DNA from: Coptis chinensis
Taxonomy: Eukaryota > Streptophyta > Magnoliopsida > Ranunculales > Ranunculaceae
DNA: 64,000 bases
Direction: 5' to 3'
Assembly: GCA_015680905.1 (NCBI GenBank)
Contig: CM027381.1
Location: 52,580,501-52,644,500 of the forward strand
In this document: one piece after another, positions 10,541 through 23,853 of the stretch
Numbering within the stretch: position 1 is the stretch's first letter
Layout: every line of letters begins with the position of its first letter
Position numbers and translations under genes: made by a program
The notes under the pieces: generated by a model
Told to the model about the DNA's origin: nothing
The model's input: only the letters and a program-made list of their open reading frames with translations
The model's database searches: none

Positions 10541-11895
10541 TGATAACTATAAAATGAGTAGTTTACCTACGAAATGAACGATGAATCCAAACGTAAGTAA
10601 ACTAAACTTATCCTTTTACGTGGTTGATTATCAAAGCTTCTACTCTCAATGCGAATTGCACTAAATGGAGTACGAAGTTCGTTCCACTCCTAGTTCCCTA
10701 GCATGGATTGTTTTCTAAGTCTAACTAGTCGCTCTTAAGTCAATGAGAGCTTTACGAAATATTATACTACGATACTTAATTAAGATGATTACTAGAATTT
10801 AACTACAAATGCTATGGAAATACTATTGTTTGACTCTAGATAAAGGAATTAGAGGGGAATTGAATCCACCTCGAATCCAACTTAATGACCTAGTACAGAT
10901 TGTGGTATCTCGATTCTTACGTTTTCCGCGGCAAGAATTCGAGTCTAATCCCTAGTGTTCATGGCATTTCTACCAAGTACTAACTAGCATGTGAGGTCAG
11001 CCCACCCATTCTCATGGCTTAAACGCCGACCTTCTAGAGTGGAATAGATGCTACAACGTTTCTATACTAAACAACTAAGGTTTCATCAAGGCTTCATCAA
11101 CCCCTCTAATGGAGGTTTAGCCTTGAGTCATCAATCTAACATTTACCATTGAATCTAAACTAAACATAATGTGAGAAATTGAGAATTACTTAATTTAGCA
11201 ATAATGAATCTAATTTAATGGCTGGAATAAAACAATGACAAGAATTGAATTTAGATCTAAAATGGAAATGACAAATTCGAACTTGATAAAAAATACTACT
11301 TTATTTATCTAATCAATCCGAACAATGATTCGAGATTTAATCTAAAACAAGAATTTAAATGGAACTAAAACTTAATTTAATTAATAAAACTAGATCTATA
11401 ATTCTATATCTTAATTTAGGTCTAACTAGCTACCATTAACAAAGAGCTAAGCTTTTGTTTTATACATCCAGATCCAAAATTCGTGCATGGGCTTGGAGCC
11501 AGGGTTGGGGCCGGAGAATCGTGCCCAAAACCCAATTCTTTTTAGTCCAAAAGGCCTCTTCAGCTGCAGTTAGCTTCCACAGACTTTTCGTCCACTTCTG
11601 CTCCTCTGATTGGGTCAAGGCTTGGACCATTGCAAAGCTCTTTTTCGAGCCGGTCGTTTTGACATAAGGTAGGCCCAATTCCGAGGTCTGAGTCCTAAGA
11701 TATGGCATTCGAAGTTCTCACGACTTTTGCTCCTTTATCTCGCTAATGTGGCACATTTCTCAAGCACATAATGGACTTTGAAGCCTGAAATACATAAAAC
11801 ACGTAATCAGTATTAACTCTTACTTATTATTCACATAATTGGTCTAACAAAGATGATTATTAAGGGGTTAAAACTACAGTTTTGGGCTCTTATCA
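10541..11895 (-). repeat. 3' LTR of the full-length Athila element
   Basis: Direct repeat of 23854-25195, with the first ~390 bases identical by eye. TGATAA and TTATCA ends form a short inverted repeat. The target duplication ATGGC lies immediately outside at 10536-10540. Confidence 0.95.
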
Positions 11896-12649
11896 AACCA
11901 CCCCAAACAAAGATTTTGCTTGTCCTCAAGCAAATATGAGAAATTAGAATAAGTGACCAAAAATGGAGTTCTAACTACTCGCTTTCATCGAGTGCGATTG
12001 CATTGACCATATGCAACAAGGCCTTAAACCACTAGGAATTCCTAGTGGACAAGTTATAGCCTCGTGAGAGTTTTCGATGAAGGTACTCACAAACTTCATC
12101 TATACTACAACGACTAAGAAATAAAACTATTGTTTTCCCTTCATGCTCAACTATCTATACATCTCTATAGCAATTACATAAGAATAACAATAAAAACCTA
12201 AGTTAATATATGCAAAATAATCAATCATCTACAATAAACATATAACAATGAGTAATACTATGAAATGTTTAGCGGGTTTGTTTTCGAGAACTTCGAATAA
12301 GCGTCCTTAAGTAGGTCCTCACATAAATGTCAAGACAAAAACCTCTCCGATTTTTCCACTCAAGTTTAAGCTACTCCGATTAATGCAGGTGGGCACACTT
12401 TACCTTACAATCTCAATGACAACAAGGAAGCCGGGGTCGATCAAACACATCTGCCACTTACTATCACACTAACCTATTCCTAATTGAGCTAGAGGTCTTT
12501 ATTAGGTGTTGCGGGGATTAGGAGATGGTTTAAGAAGGAAGGAAATGGATATTCTAGAGAACAAGTCTGAGATAATAGAGTCTTCATATTATGTAGCTAG
12601 AGAAAACCTTGTTATTTACCTTTGCTTCTACACTTTGTTTCCATCCTTA

Positions 12650-12731
12650 GCCATATTTTTTTTTTTTTTTTTTTTTTCTTTTCTTTGGCCTTTGACTCCC
12701 TTTTATTCTATTTTTTTTTTGAGTTTTTTTT

Positions 12732-12765
<34 letters not shown>

Positions 12766-12768
12766 CTT
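12650..12768. repeat. Poly-T tracts in the Athila 3' untranslated region
   Basis: Two long T runs (about 12655-12677 and 12711-12765) lie within the 3' non-coding part of the Athila element. The related copy at 49515-49600 has a much shorter T-rich tract, so the run has expanded in this copy or is prone to length error. Confidence 0.85.
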
Positions 12769-13739
12769 TTCTCTTTGGATGGAAACTTCTTTTCTTTATT
12801 TTCTGAAGCAACTAACTAATTTTTGTTTACACAGGTTTTTCTCTTCTTCTTTCTTCCTCATTCTATTCTCAGACTTATTCTAAATTGGGTAGGTTGATTT
12901 TTTATTTTGTTTTGTTTTTGTAACAGGGTAAAGGAATTGTGGTTTATGGAAGGCTAAAGAAAGGCTCGGGGGGCTTACTAGTGGAACATAATTCATAGGT
13001 TTGAATTTCTGGCTATATCGATCCAAAGAGCGGCCTAAATTCTCGCTTAGGATATGGTTTAGTGATCAAGCAAGTGGACGTGTGATTTCTCTATCCGGAT
13101 TTTACTTCTCCCTTGTGTCATTTCTCAAATGTTTTCGCTTCATATAAGGCTTTAGGGCTATATTCTCACAGGATTTGTAGAATAAATTACTCTAGCCTAG
13201 ATTTCAGAAACTTTATCGCTAACAATCATAGATACTCATGTAATAAATTTATAGATAGATGCAAAGATTATTACCTACATATTAACCTAAGTTTCTAACA
13301 ATTATTCTGATGCAACAGCTACGTGAGACTTCTAGATTGTTAAGAGCATGGAGAAAGAAAACAATACCAATATTCCTAAGTGTATAGCATATTTTTTTTT
13401 TTTTATTTATATTTTTTGAATTTTCAAATTTTAACTAGAAAACAAGTGCACATTATACATATCTCTATCCTAACAGGATGTCTTAATTACACGTGTTTCT
13501 ATGCCCCCAAACAAAAAAAAGCATGCTTTGTCCTCAAAGCGTTTAAATAAAGAGGGTAGGAAAAATACCATTGAAACGCGGGAAATTCAGAAACATCTGC
13601 AAAACAATGTTAAACGCATACTAATATAGGAAATAAAAACCGACGCGAACACTATAAGAGTTCCACCCATTATGGGGTTAACAGAATTAAATTGCTTGGG
13701 ACATAAGCGCGGACACTAACTTAACTAAAACTTACCTGC

Positions 13740-16620
13740 ACCCCAAAGATTTACTCGTCATCCTCCTCTTCTATATGGTTTTTTTCATCCCGCCATGCCA
13801 TAACAACTTGCCACGCTTTAAATTAGGTATCATCAACTAGTGCTAACCTCTCTAGGGTTACTTGGTCTGAAGGGGTGTAAGGGGCAACCAAATGTGGTTG
13901 CACCGCCATCCCGCCAAGTCATGGCTCGAATGATCTTACCACATGATTGGTGGGTCTCATGATTTCAACCCTTTTTCCAATCGGTAATGCGTAATGAGAA
14001 TCACGGGTAGGCAAGCGTAAAGATAAGGCGGCAAACCAAGACAGGCATAAGAAGGTACTTATGCCTCAAGGTATGGGCTCGCCGTAGTAGCAACTAAAAC
14101 TCGGGGAATGTCATACCTACGACGTCCCTCAGCTAAAGCAAGGAAAACGTCACCAGCGGTATTATTGGCAGAAGTAAACTGCCGTTCCCCTAGAATGTTC
14201 ATCATGATGAACAACATGGTTGTGCCTACATTCAGTGATAGGCTACTCAGGGCGATGTTATATTGGTCTTGGTCCATGATACGAAATACCCCTCCCCCAT
14301 AATACTCATGGAAATAGGCATATTCATATAGGTATGAGTTATCTGTCATATATCCCCACGTGTGCATAGGGTCAGGTAATGGCAATCCCGAAACCAAAGC
14401 TATCAAGTGCTTATTGAATTCCATAGTCGTACCATCAATAGTAAGGGAAAATTTTTGTTCTCCTTCTTGGGTACAAAAAAAAGTAATATTATTATAGAAG
14501 AATTCAGTTAGCTTAGGTGAAAAAGAATCGGCATCACTCACCAGAAGATGCCACCATCCTAATCGCAAGATCCGGCCATGAACGATGCTCCATAGGTATA
14601 GGTTCCCATCAAGTCTTCAAAAGACTGTTCGGGGAATGACTATAGGTGGTGTCATCTCAACACTACTTTGTAGAATAGCTGCGAAAACCTGGAAGAACCT
14701 CGGAAAAATCTAAAATTCCGTGTTTACTAAAGAGGGCGCTGGCTGGCGCATAGAGCGCATGAGTCGCTCTTTGGTTTTGGAATTACTAGAGTTTGAGCGC
14801 TGGTCGCTTCGATTAAGCGTATGGTATTCGATGAAATTTTCGATTTCCGGTGTTTGAGCGGTCGTCGCTTACTTGAAGCGGCGGGCTAGTGAATTTTCGA
14901 TTCTGATAAAGTAGGGCGAAGTCGCTCTCTGCTTAAGAAGCGGGCGCTTTCGTGAGGTGCGTGAAAGTGAGTTTCTAAGAAAAAACAAGAAAAACTAGAA
15001 AAAGGGCTAGAGTGAAAAGTGAAAGATGATTGTGGGGTGTAGTGTGGGTTGTGAGTGTAGTATGATGGAAGTTTAAATAGGTTCTGGGTTTCCAAAACGA
15101 ATCGGCAAGTTGCCAAATTGTTTTAAGGCAATTTCCGGAAATAGGAAACTGCCAAACCCAAAAACGGAACTAACCATGTCTTTGATTTCCTAACAACCCT
15201 GGTATCTTTTAAACTTGGTTTAGAATAGTAACTTCTAAAATCTCCTACATATCATGCTACCGCTACAAAAAATCATAGGTATGCCGGTATTGGCCTAATT
15301 TTCAACTTTTACTTCCAAGACAACTATACGAAAGATAATCAAAATAAATTATATTAAAATAATATGAAATCCAAGCAATCGAAAATTAACAACTTAATAC
15401 TCAATCTAACTACTGAAATAAAATTCCACTAACAAAACAATAAAAACAATGTAATTAAAGGACACAATCGATGGTGCACACCTAGGCGCAGTGTGAAGAA
15501 GATGGTCCCCGAGATGGAGAGACCTCTCAGGTGACGAATGGCTTGAGCCATCTGGCTCAAGGGCGACGACGCTCATGCCTCTCAGACTCAGCTGAGACAG
15601 ACTCATCCACAAGTGGCATGCGTCGTAGCATCTCTATCCTGAACAAGCGCTGTGCTTCCATCTCAGTCCTGAGTACGGCATACTGGGCTTGGTGATTATT
15701 GTGGATAACCTCCATGTTAGACAAGATATCGTCCTGACCCTTTACGAGCATTTCAACTATCGTCTGAAGGTTCGTTTGCTTATTTCGAAGCACGATTTGT
15801 CTATGTCTAATATCTTCACAGATATGATAACTGCATCGCAAACCAGTTTGCAGCATTATCAATCGTTCTAAATTAGAAGTATGACTATCAAAATTATCCT
15901 CAACCAACCATGTCATATCTTCCCCTACATTATCCGACTCGACTTCCTTCTCTGCAGACAACGGCCACGTCTTTTGGATGCATTCCTTATAAATACTCGC
16001 ATTAGAAGGCAATTTGATCTTAATAGGAGCAGATCTAGCGACGGCTCTAAATGAGAGCATAATCTTAGTGATCAATACGGGAAGAGGTGCCAGGCTCTTT
16101 CCCACTCCTCTAATCACATTCAAAATTAAATCAAGGATGCAGAAATTATACTCCTTCGTTTGCAAATTCCAAAGAACGCGGATTAATCAAGTCCGATGTC
16201 ACGCCGACTTTGTCTTTCCCGAGGACGTTCTTACCAATCCACTGAGCGACAGCCAGTTGATTGGTTCTCAGGGTCGTCTGGCGAACGCAATGAGATATCG
16301 TATTGTATTCACCCTCTATGACCGTATCTTTCATCAAAATAGGAACTGCAGTATTCTTGGATTCCTGAATGGTCGTATCTAGGTTGGTTACAGGGGTGAT
16401 TCCTAATAGCTCAACCAACAACCGCCTCTCGTAACTTCCTCCGCGTTCTGCTATCCTAATGAAAATCTTATTTCCCTCCACTTCTCGTTTCTTATAAAAC
16501 TGTTCTACCAAATCATAGTGATAGAAATCCTCTGTCGAATACCACAGTCCGTTCCAATGTCTCTTAAACATCTCCGTCATAAAATGGCGTTGAAACCGCT
16601 CCCGGAAGCAAACGCGTTTT
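13740..16620 (-). pseudogene. Athila 3' ORF (position of the env-like gene)
   Basis: Minus-strand coding traces between integrase and the 3' LTR, the place where Athila elements carry an extra or env-like ORF. The 5' part (16580-16146) reads HWNGLWYSTEDFYHYDLVEQ; the middle (16165-15557) has FCILDLILNVIRGVGKSLAPL and an Arg-rich tail; a further block (14568-14059) has GLPLPDPMHTWGYMTDN and EYYGGGVFRIMDQ. The same three blocks recur at 50600-53110 and 61864-62460, which shows they belong to the element. I see no obvious transmembrane segment. Function unknown; broken. Confidence 0.75.
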
Positions 16621-17699
16621 CCGCGAAATTCTACGTCGTTAAGCCATTGAGGTTATTTACTGATTTGGGGTTTGTAGATGGTGGTGGATGCGAGTTTGAT
16701 GAACTCTAACTAAACCAACAGTGGTGGTTATGGTAGGTACGACGGTGGGTATGAAAACTTGAATTGGTGGATGGTTTAATGGTGGAAACGGTTGGATTGT
16801 GTGGAAGATTGGTGTTTCACAATGGGCGTGGGTGGTCTTCTTATTGTGATGTATTCTATTTTTATTATTTTCTTTTTTTTTTTTTTTTTTTTTGGTTGAT
16901 AGGGTTTGGATTTAAAGTTTGTGTCAAGCGGCTGGAGAAGAAGAAGATCGCGATTTGGTTTTGGAAAGGGGGGCGCGGGCGCGCTCTAGGTGAGCGCGAG
17001 TCGGCCCAAGCCCAATTCGATTGTTTCGACTTTCGTCGATTTTTAGCGCAATTTCAAACTAGATTTCCCGCTTCGTTATCGGTCCGATTCTTGCGAATGA
17101 GATATGGAAATGATCAGGAGAGAATTTCCAATCCAATGATCCATAAAACACTAAGTTAGTGGAAAACGCCTCGTAGTGCGTGCATGACGTAAGTTATGCG
17201 AACGAATGAACACTAAATTTGATAACGTCAACCCCAATGAACTATACTAATGGACCTAAACAACACAACTAGAAAGTTCGAGCAATCCGGATGGAAAGAC
17301 TGATTTCCAACCCCCAAACAAATTTTTAACCACAAAATTTGTTTACAACGTAGTCGCTTTAAAGTCGATTCCCAAGACTTGTTGGATTGCTATGTCTATG
17401 ATTTTTATGAATTTTAATTTATTTTTATTTGTTTACTATAAGAAACACGAAAAACAATAAATACATAATTCACTCCATAGAGGAACATGACTCAAAAAAT
17501 CGAAAAACATCGCGAAAGTGGAAAAACGTGAATTATGTGAACTGTGGACTTAGGATCCGGTACAGCCACACACTCCATAAGGAGGGCCGGTTACCTGAAT
17601 GGTGTACTTATCGGTATATGGAAATGAAAGTAAGTACACCAAATGACAAGGTCATCCCTCATAGACGAGGTCCCGTAAAAGGACTTCCTCCACATCGGG

Positions 17700-20600
17700 G
17701 GACAAAAGTTAGTGAAAATGTTTTAACCGTTGACCATTAACTTGAAAGGTACTGTTGTCATTGGGATTTACCAAGGTAATTGCCCGTAAGGGGTGACTTG
17801 ATAACTGAAAAAGGACCGGACCAACGGGTTTTAGTTTCCACAGGAAAATATGTAGACGGGGAGTTGTAAAGCAAAACCTTTTGTCCGACCACAAACTCTT
17901 TTTCGCAGGATATGCTTATCATGAACACGTTTCATGTTGGCTTTATAATCCTTCGCGAGATCGTAAGAATCGCTACGGATTTCTTCAAGCTCATTTAATT
18001 GTAACTTGCGTTTGACGCCCGCCTCATCAATATTGAAATTAAGGCTTTTTATAGCCCACGAGCACGTGCTCTAATTTAACGGGCAAATGACATGGTTTCC
18101 CAAATACAAGTCTAAAGGGAGACATACCTATAGGAGTTTTGAAAGCAGTTCTATATGCCCATAAGGCATCCGATAGGCAGCTTCACCCGATCTTTCCTAT
18201 CGGGTTTCTTCGTTGTTTCTAAAATCTTTTTGATTTCCCTATTAGAAACTTCTACTTGTCCGCTAGTTTGTGGATGATAAGGAGTTGCTAATTGTGTGTA
18301 ACTCCATACTTTTTAACTAGGGATGCAACAACTCAAGGCAAAAATGTGTTCCCCATCACTAATGATGGCTTTAGGAATGCCAAACCTACAGAAAATGTAT
18401 TCTTTAATAAAAAATACTACGGTCTTATGGTCATTGCTACGGCAAGCTAGGGCCTCTATCCATTTAGACACGTAGTCCACGGCAACTAGAATATAAATAT
18501 AACCGTGGGAAACAGGGAACGGGCCCATGAAATCAATACCCCAAACATCGAAAATTTCTACTATCAAGATTGGATTTAAAGGCATCATATTACGCCATTG
18601 ATTAAGCCAAGTTGTTGGCAACGAATACACGTCTTGCAATGCACTTGGGCATCCTTAAAAAGGGTAGGCCAATAAAATCCACATTGAAGAACTTTAGCGG
18701 CTGTTTTCATTCCACTAAAGTGGCCACCACACTCTTTATCATGGCAGAAGGATAGAACTTCATTATATTCCCATTGGGGAATGCAACGACGAATAATCTG
18801 ATCCGCACAATACTTAAAAAGGTAGGGCTCGTCCCAGTAGTATAACTTGACTCTGGCCAAGAACTTCTTACGTTCGTTTCTTGTCCAATTATAAGGCATA
18901 ACATCAGCCGCTAAATAATTTACGATGTCCGTATACCATGGTGATGAAAAAATAGCATACAGATGCTCATCAGGAAAAGAGTCCGGTATGGACTCAGAAT
19001 CACTAGTATCGTCATTTGTAAGTCTAGATAAGTGGTCGGCAACTACGTTTTCGACCCCTCTTTTGTCCTTTATTTCTAATGTGAACTCTTGCAGGAGAAG
19101 AATCCATCGGATTAATCTCTGCTTAGCATCCTTCTTTGCAAGAAGGTACCTAAGGGCTGCATGGTCCGTGTAAACTAAAGTTTTAGAACCAACCAAATAA
19201 GGACGAAATTTATCTAAAGCATAAATGACAGCTAAGAATTCTTTTTCAGTAGTTGTATAATTCCGTTGAGCATCATTTAAAGTTTTACTAGCATAATAAA
19301 TAACAGTGGACTTATTATCTAGTTTACGTCCCCAAGACGACACCAACCGTGATAGTCACTAGCATCACACATGAGTTCGAAAGGTTTTGACCAATCGGGA
19401 GGTGTATAATAGGTGCAGTGGTTAGGGTGGCTTTTAAGGTGTCACAAGCCTGTTTTCTGATTAAAATTAAAATCAAAGATTGCATCCTTCAAAAGCAGGT
19501 TAGTTAAAGGCCTAGCTATTTTGAAAAATCTTTAATGAACCGCCTATAAAACCCTGCATGGCCTAGAAAGGCTCTAATCTCACCGGACAATCCGTGGTTT
19601 AGGTAGGGTTAAGCTATCTTATCTAGTTTGGCTTTATCTACTTCGATGCCATCACTAGATACAATATGACCTAGTACTATGCCCTTTTGACCATGAAATG
19701 ACACTTTTCCCAATTTAAAACGAGGCTCTTTTCTTCACACCGTGTCAAGACCTTAGACAGGTTAGACAAACGATTCCGTGAAGGAGTCTCCATAGATAGA
19801 AAAATCATCCATGAAAACTTCCATAAAAGCTCTACCATGTCACTAAATATATGAAGCATACACCACCGGAAGGTACCGGGGAGCATTACAAAGGCCAAAA
19901 AGGCATTCGTTTATAGGCATATGTTCGAGCGGACATATGAAGGTTGTCTTTTCTTGGTCATCAATATCAATAATAATCTGAAAATAGCCGAGTAGCCATC
20001 CAGGGAAACAATAAAAGGCATGACCGACCCGGGCGTTCAAGCATCCGATCTATAAATGGTAAGGAAAGTGATCCTTTAGTGTCATAGCATTTAAACGTCC
20101 GTAATCAATACTGATTCTCCATTTCATAGGACCTTGAGTGACAACATAGTCACCCTTCCCGTTACGCACCATGGTAATTCCCCGATTTCTTAGGAACTAC
20201 ATGAATGGGACTTACCCATTCGCTATCGGAGATTGGGTATATAATACCGCATCCGATGTCATCGCAAGACTTCTTCCCCTAACCACCTCTTTCATGGCGG
20301 GGTTCAAGCGACGCCGAGGTTTGCGAGAAGTCTTCGCGTTATCCTCCAAATGGATCGATGAGTGCAAACATTAGGGTCAATGCCCTTAATGTCGGCTAGG
20401 GACCAACCAATCCAATCGCAGACCGATGTTCCTAATCACCCTTATTAAACATGTCTCCTCATCTTTAGTTAACAGAGAAGATATAATTATCGGGTGACTA
20501 CCATCCGGATCAAGTTGAATATATTTTAATTCGGGGAAGAGGTTTAAGCACCGTGGTGTGTGACGTAATGTCCGTTGATGTTTCATAAGTGTCCTTATCT

Positions 20601-21300
20601 TGTGTAATGAATACTTGCTTAGGTAGCAAGTCTTCATACTCGATATATGGAGCAACCGACGGTCTACAATTGGTGTGGATTCGGGATGGTGTTGACCTCC
20701 TCTAAGTAGGAATCATTCACAAAATCGAAGTTCCAAAAGAAAGGAATTTGTACATATTGTTTTCGTGAAACGTGTGTTGTTAAAATAATCTTGAGCTAAA
20801 CTCTCGATCATGCTAACCTCCCCATCTATAGACGAATCCGTAACTGTTTCATCATTTTAAAACATTTACCTCGGCGGAAAGATGGCCAAAAGATAAGGAC
20901 ATCTTTCCATCGCGACAATTTATAAAGCGCATTGGCGGTTGCCAAGAAGGAAGCGCCCTAAGATGATTGATGCAGAGTCATTAGCGACTTACGTATCGAG
21001 GATAACAAAATCAGCAGGATAGTAGAAATCCTTAACAACCTTAACAAGCACGTTTTCCACTACACCTTTAGGACACTTAATTGACATGTCCGCTAATTGC
21101 AACGTTATTTTTGTAGGTTGCATTTCCGTAGACCTATTTGTTTATACAAGTAATACGGGAGTAAGTTAACACTTTCGCCCCCGTGTCTAATAAAGCGTTA
21201 GTCGTGTGGGAATCTCCTAAGGTGCATTTTACAATGGGACGACCGGGGTCCTTGTACTTAACAATTCCATTATTTTTTGGATAAAGTTGGGAACCGCTCA
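17700..21300 (-). pseudogene. Athila pol region (protease, RT, RNase H, integrase)
   Basis: In transcription order on minus: protease trace with LLDTG near 21190; reverse transcriptase near 20400-19500 (HVVPKKSG-type and MPINECLFGLCNAP-type blocks); RNase H with [20 protein letters not shown] near 19250; integrase zinc finger with [13 protein letters not shown] and [11 protein letters not shown] near 18680; integrase core with [17 protein letters not shown] and [15 protein letters not shown] near 18560-18420; integrase tail down to about 17700. Role: reverse transcription and integration. Broken in many places. The corresponding region at 57300-60840 is its plus-strand relative. Confidence 0.88.
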
Positions 21301-21599
21301 GTTAAAAAGCGTCTTTGGGTATGTTAGTCTTACGCCTAGTAGTGCACAACTCTTTAAGAAACTTAAGCGTGGTTAGGAAGCTTTTAATAGCTTCGAAAAA
21401 AGGAGGTTTATCGTTAGATTCTTGAAAACGTTCCTAATTTCATCAAAGTTTGTATCCCTAGTTAGCATGGCTAATTTTTTGAGGAACGGTGGTTTAAGCT
21501 CTATATTTCGCATATGGCTCTACTTGGCTGTGTAACCTTGGCTTTTCGGTTTCTTTGGTTGTGGTTTAACCGGTACCTCTACCGTGGTAGGCTCTTCAT

Positions 21600-23320
21600 T
21601 TCTATTAGGTATCTAGTTCGATATCCGTGTAGGGAGTCTCGATGGGGTAACTACAGGAAGTTACTTTGTTATCAACCACTCTTCCAGAACGGAGAGTGGT
21701 GATGGCATTTAGGTCACCTACGATTGTAGTTTCCGTACTAGAATTACCGTTTACCTCAAAGGCTGTGTTTGCTGTTTTAGGGTTTGGTATCGGTTGACCT
21801 GGAAACACGCCTTTTGGTTGGGCTTTCTCTTGGGCTAACTGTTGTATGCCCTGATTTATGGATTGTAAGATCTGTTGGTTTGATTTAGTCATTGTTTGGA
21901 AAAGTTGTTGGGTAACCTGTATAAAGGCGTCGATACGATCCGGTTGTGTAGGTGTAGTAGTCACGGGTGGTGCGACTGGAACTATCTCTCGTTGATTATT
22001 TATGGGTGGGTTGTGATAGTTAGTATTATTAACCGGAACGATACCTCTATTGGTATTATAATTATTATAATTATTCTGACCTTGTGCTTGACCTTGCCTA
22101 GGTTTAAGCTTGGTTGTTATAATTATTATAATTCCCTTGACTTTGTCCTTGTCCTTGCCTAAGTGGAGCTTGGTTATAATTGTTTGCTTGCCTAACGTTT
22201 TGATTATTATTAATACCACGGAGGCGTTACTTGTTGATTATTTCTCCAACCGAAGTTGGGATGTTGTCTCGAAGGGTTAGGAATAGGATAGTTATTAATA
22301 GAGTAAACATTATCTTGCTCTAGTGGTTGTTGTTCATAAGCTAGAGGACAATAATTGTCGTGTGCTCTGGACTCAAACAGAAATTACATGGGTTGGAGTT
22401 TACATTCATGACGGGATAGGCTTTTGTTGAACGTAAATAGCCTCCACTTTTTAGTTAGAGATTCGAAAAAATTTTTAAGTTCGGATCGGTTTTATTCTCA
22501 AACATACTAGCGGCCTTGGACTGTTAAAGAAGAACTAGCGAGCGGGGATATCATCACTCCCCAATTATTATTCCGTTTAGTTTGGTCTTCTAAAAATTTG
22601 TAAGCCTCCAGAGGCTCCTTTACTTAGGAAACTACCCCCATTCATTATGTCAAGGACTTCTTTATGGTGATGTTGAAGTCCTTTGAAAAGGCAACCTAAC
22701 TAACGTGTCTTTTGCTAGGTTATGGTGTGGACACTCTATAAGGAGATCGGTGAAACGATTCCATGCCTCGAAAAATGATTCATGAGGGGTTACATTGGAA
22801 GAAATGGATCTTGGAAAGCATTTCATCCGTCTTTAGGGGTGGGTAAAAATGTTCCATAAACAGCTTTAACAAGTTTAGCCCACATGTCCACAGAATTAGG
22901 CAGGCGCTTAACCAAGGCGCCTTTATCGGCTAGGGTGAAAGGGAATACCCTTAGTTTAATCTGTTCCGCACCAACCGTAGGGTGGTGGAATGTTAAGGAC
23001 TTGTTCAATCCTACGCGATGTAGCTTTGATAGGGTTTTTCATGGTCTAACCCATGAAAAGCGGGTAACAAATTAAATATATTTGGGGATTCAAAATCCCC
23101 CGTTAGGTCCTGCTAGAACGATGCAAGACTTAGGGCTATCGCTCAAGGCTTTGTAAAAAGTCGGAGAGAGGAGTCTCTCTTTCTTGACCATTATGTCGGT
23201 ATGGTGTGTGTGATAGTAGTTAGAGGTGTGGGTGGGTGGTGTACTAGATAGACTTGTTTGTTGTGGTGTAATTACGTTTGTTGTTTTGTTCGACCAGACC
23301 TTAATCTCATGCAAGACTAA
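21600..23320 (-). pseudogene. Athila gag region
   Basis: Minus-strand traces of a Ty3/gypsy capsid domain: FHHPTVGAEQIKLRVFPFTL near 22980 and a downstream Gln/Asn-rich linker (21605-22219) with many short GQAQGQNN-type repeats, ending near an RSGRVV motif. The counterpart in the plus-strand copy (55312-56900) shows the same order. Gag would form the particle core. Broken. Confidence 0.82.
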
Positions 23321-23564
23321 GTTAAGCTTAACTAAACATGCAACACTCCAAACAATTCTGATATACTAGTAGAAAACCTCTAACTGGAAAATGCGAGGTA
23401 TGGAAGAAAGGAATACCTGATAGCGTCCTTGCTTCGCTTATGAATAGCGTCTTGTGTACGCGTGTTCAGTGTATATAAGAGATTAGAACACTGAAAAGCT
23501 TGACAACTCGAAGTTCGAATCAAACTGTGGAAATCCTGAATTTTCAGAGAAGGGCGGCGGCTCG

Positions 23565-23710
23565 ATTGCATTGGGCGCTGGCAATTGTAACGAGAATTCC
23601 AAGAAGATAGCGGTCGGTCGGTCGCTCTTTGAAGCGCTGGCCTTCGGTGTAAATGAGAATTCCAGAAGATAGCGCTGGTCGCGCTCTTTTTGAAGCTGGC
23701 CTTCGGTTAA
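23565..23710 (-). repeat. Tandem GC-rich duplication in the Athila 5' leader
   Basis: Two ~54-bp units, each containing GAATTCC, AAGATAGCG, GGTCG, CGCTCTTT, GAAG and CTGGCCTTCGGT phrases (about 23592-23648 and 23654-23707). Much richer in G and C than the surrounding AT-rich leader, and similar in feel to the GCGCGGGTCGCGC clusters elsewhere in this family. Confidence 0.75.
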
Positions 23711-23853
23711 AATCCTCGAATTTTTTCCAAAACTGAAAACGGCAACCACAATGTGAATCAAACAAGGGTGGGTGGGTTTAATGGGACTTAAAAATAACTA
23801 CTTCTACAAAGAAAACAATGCTAAAGTGCAACTAAGATGGCGTAATGCGTTTT

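Noticed and set aside
12506-12883. Open frame rich in Phe
   Set aside because: It is produced by the poly-T tracts of the Athila 3' untranslated region and has no homologous frame in the related copy.
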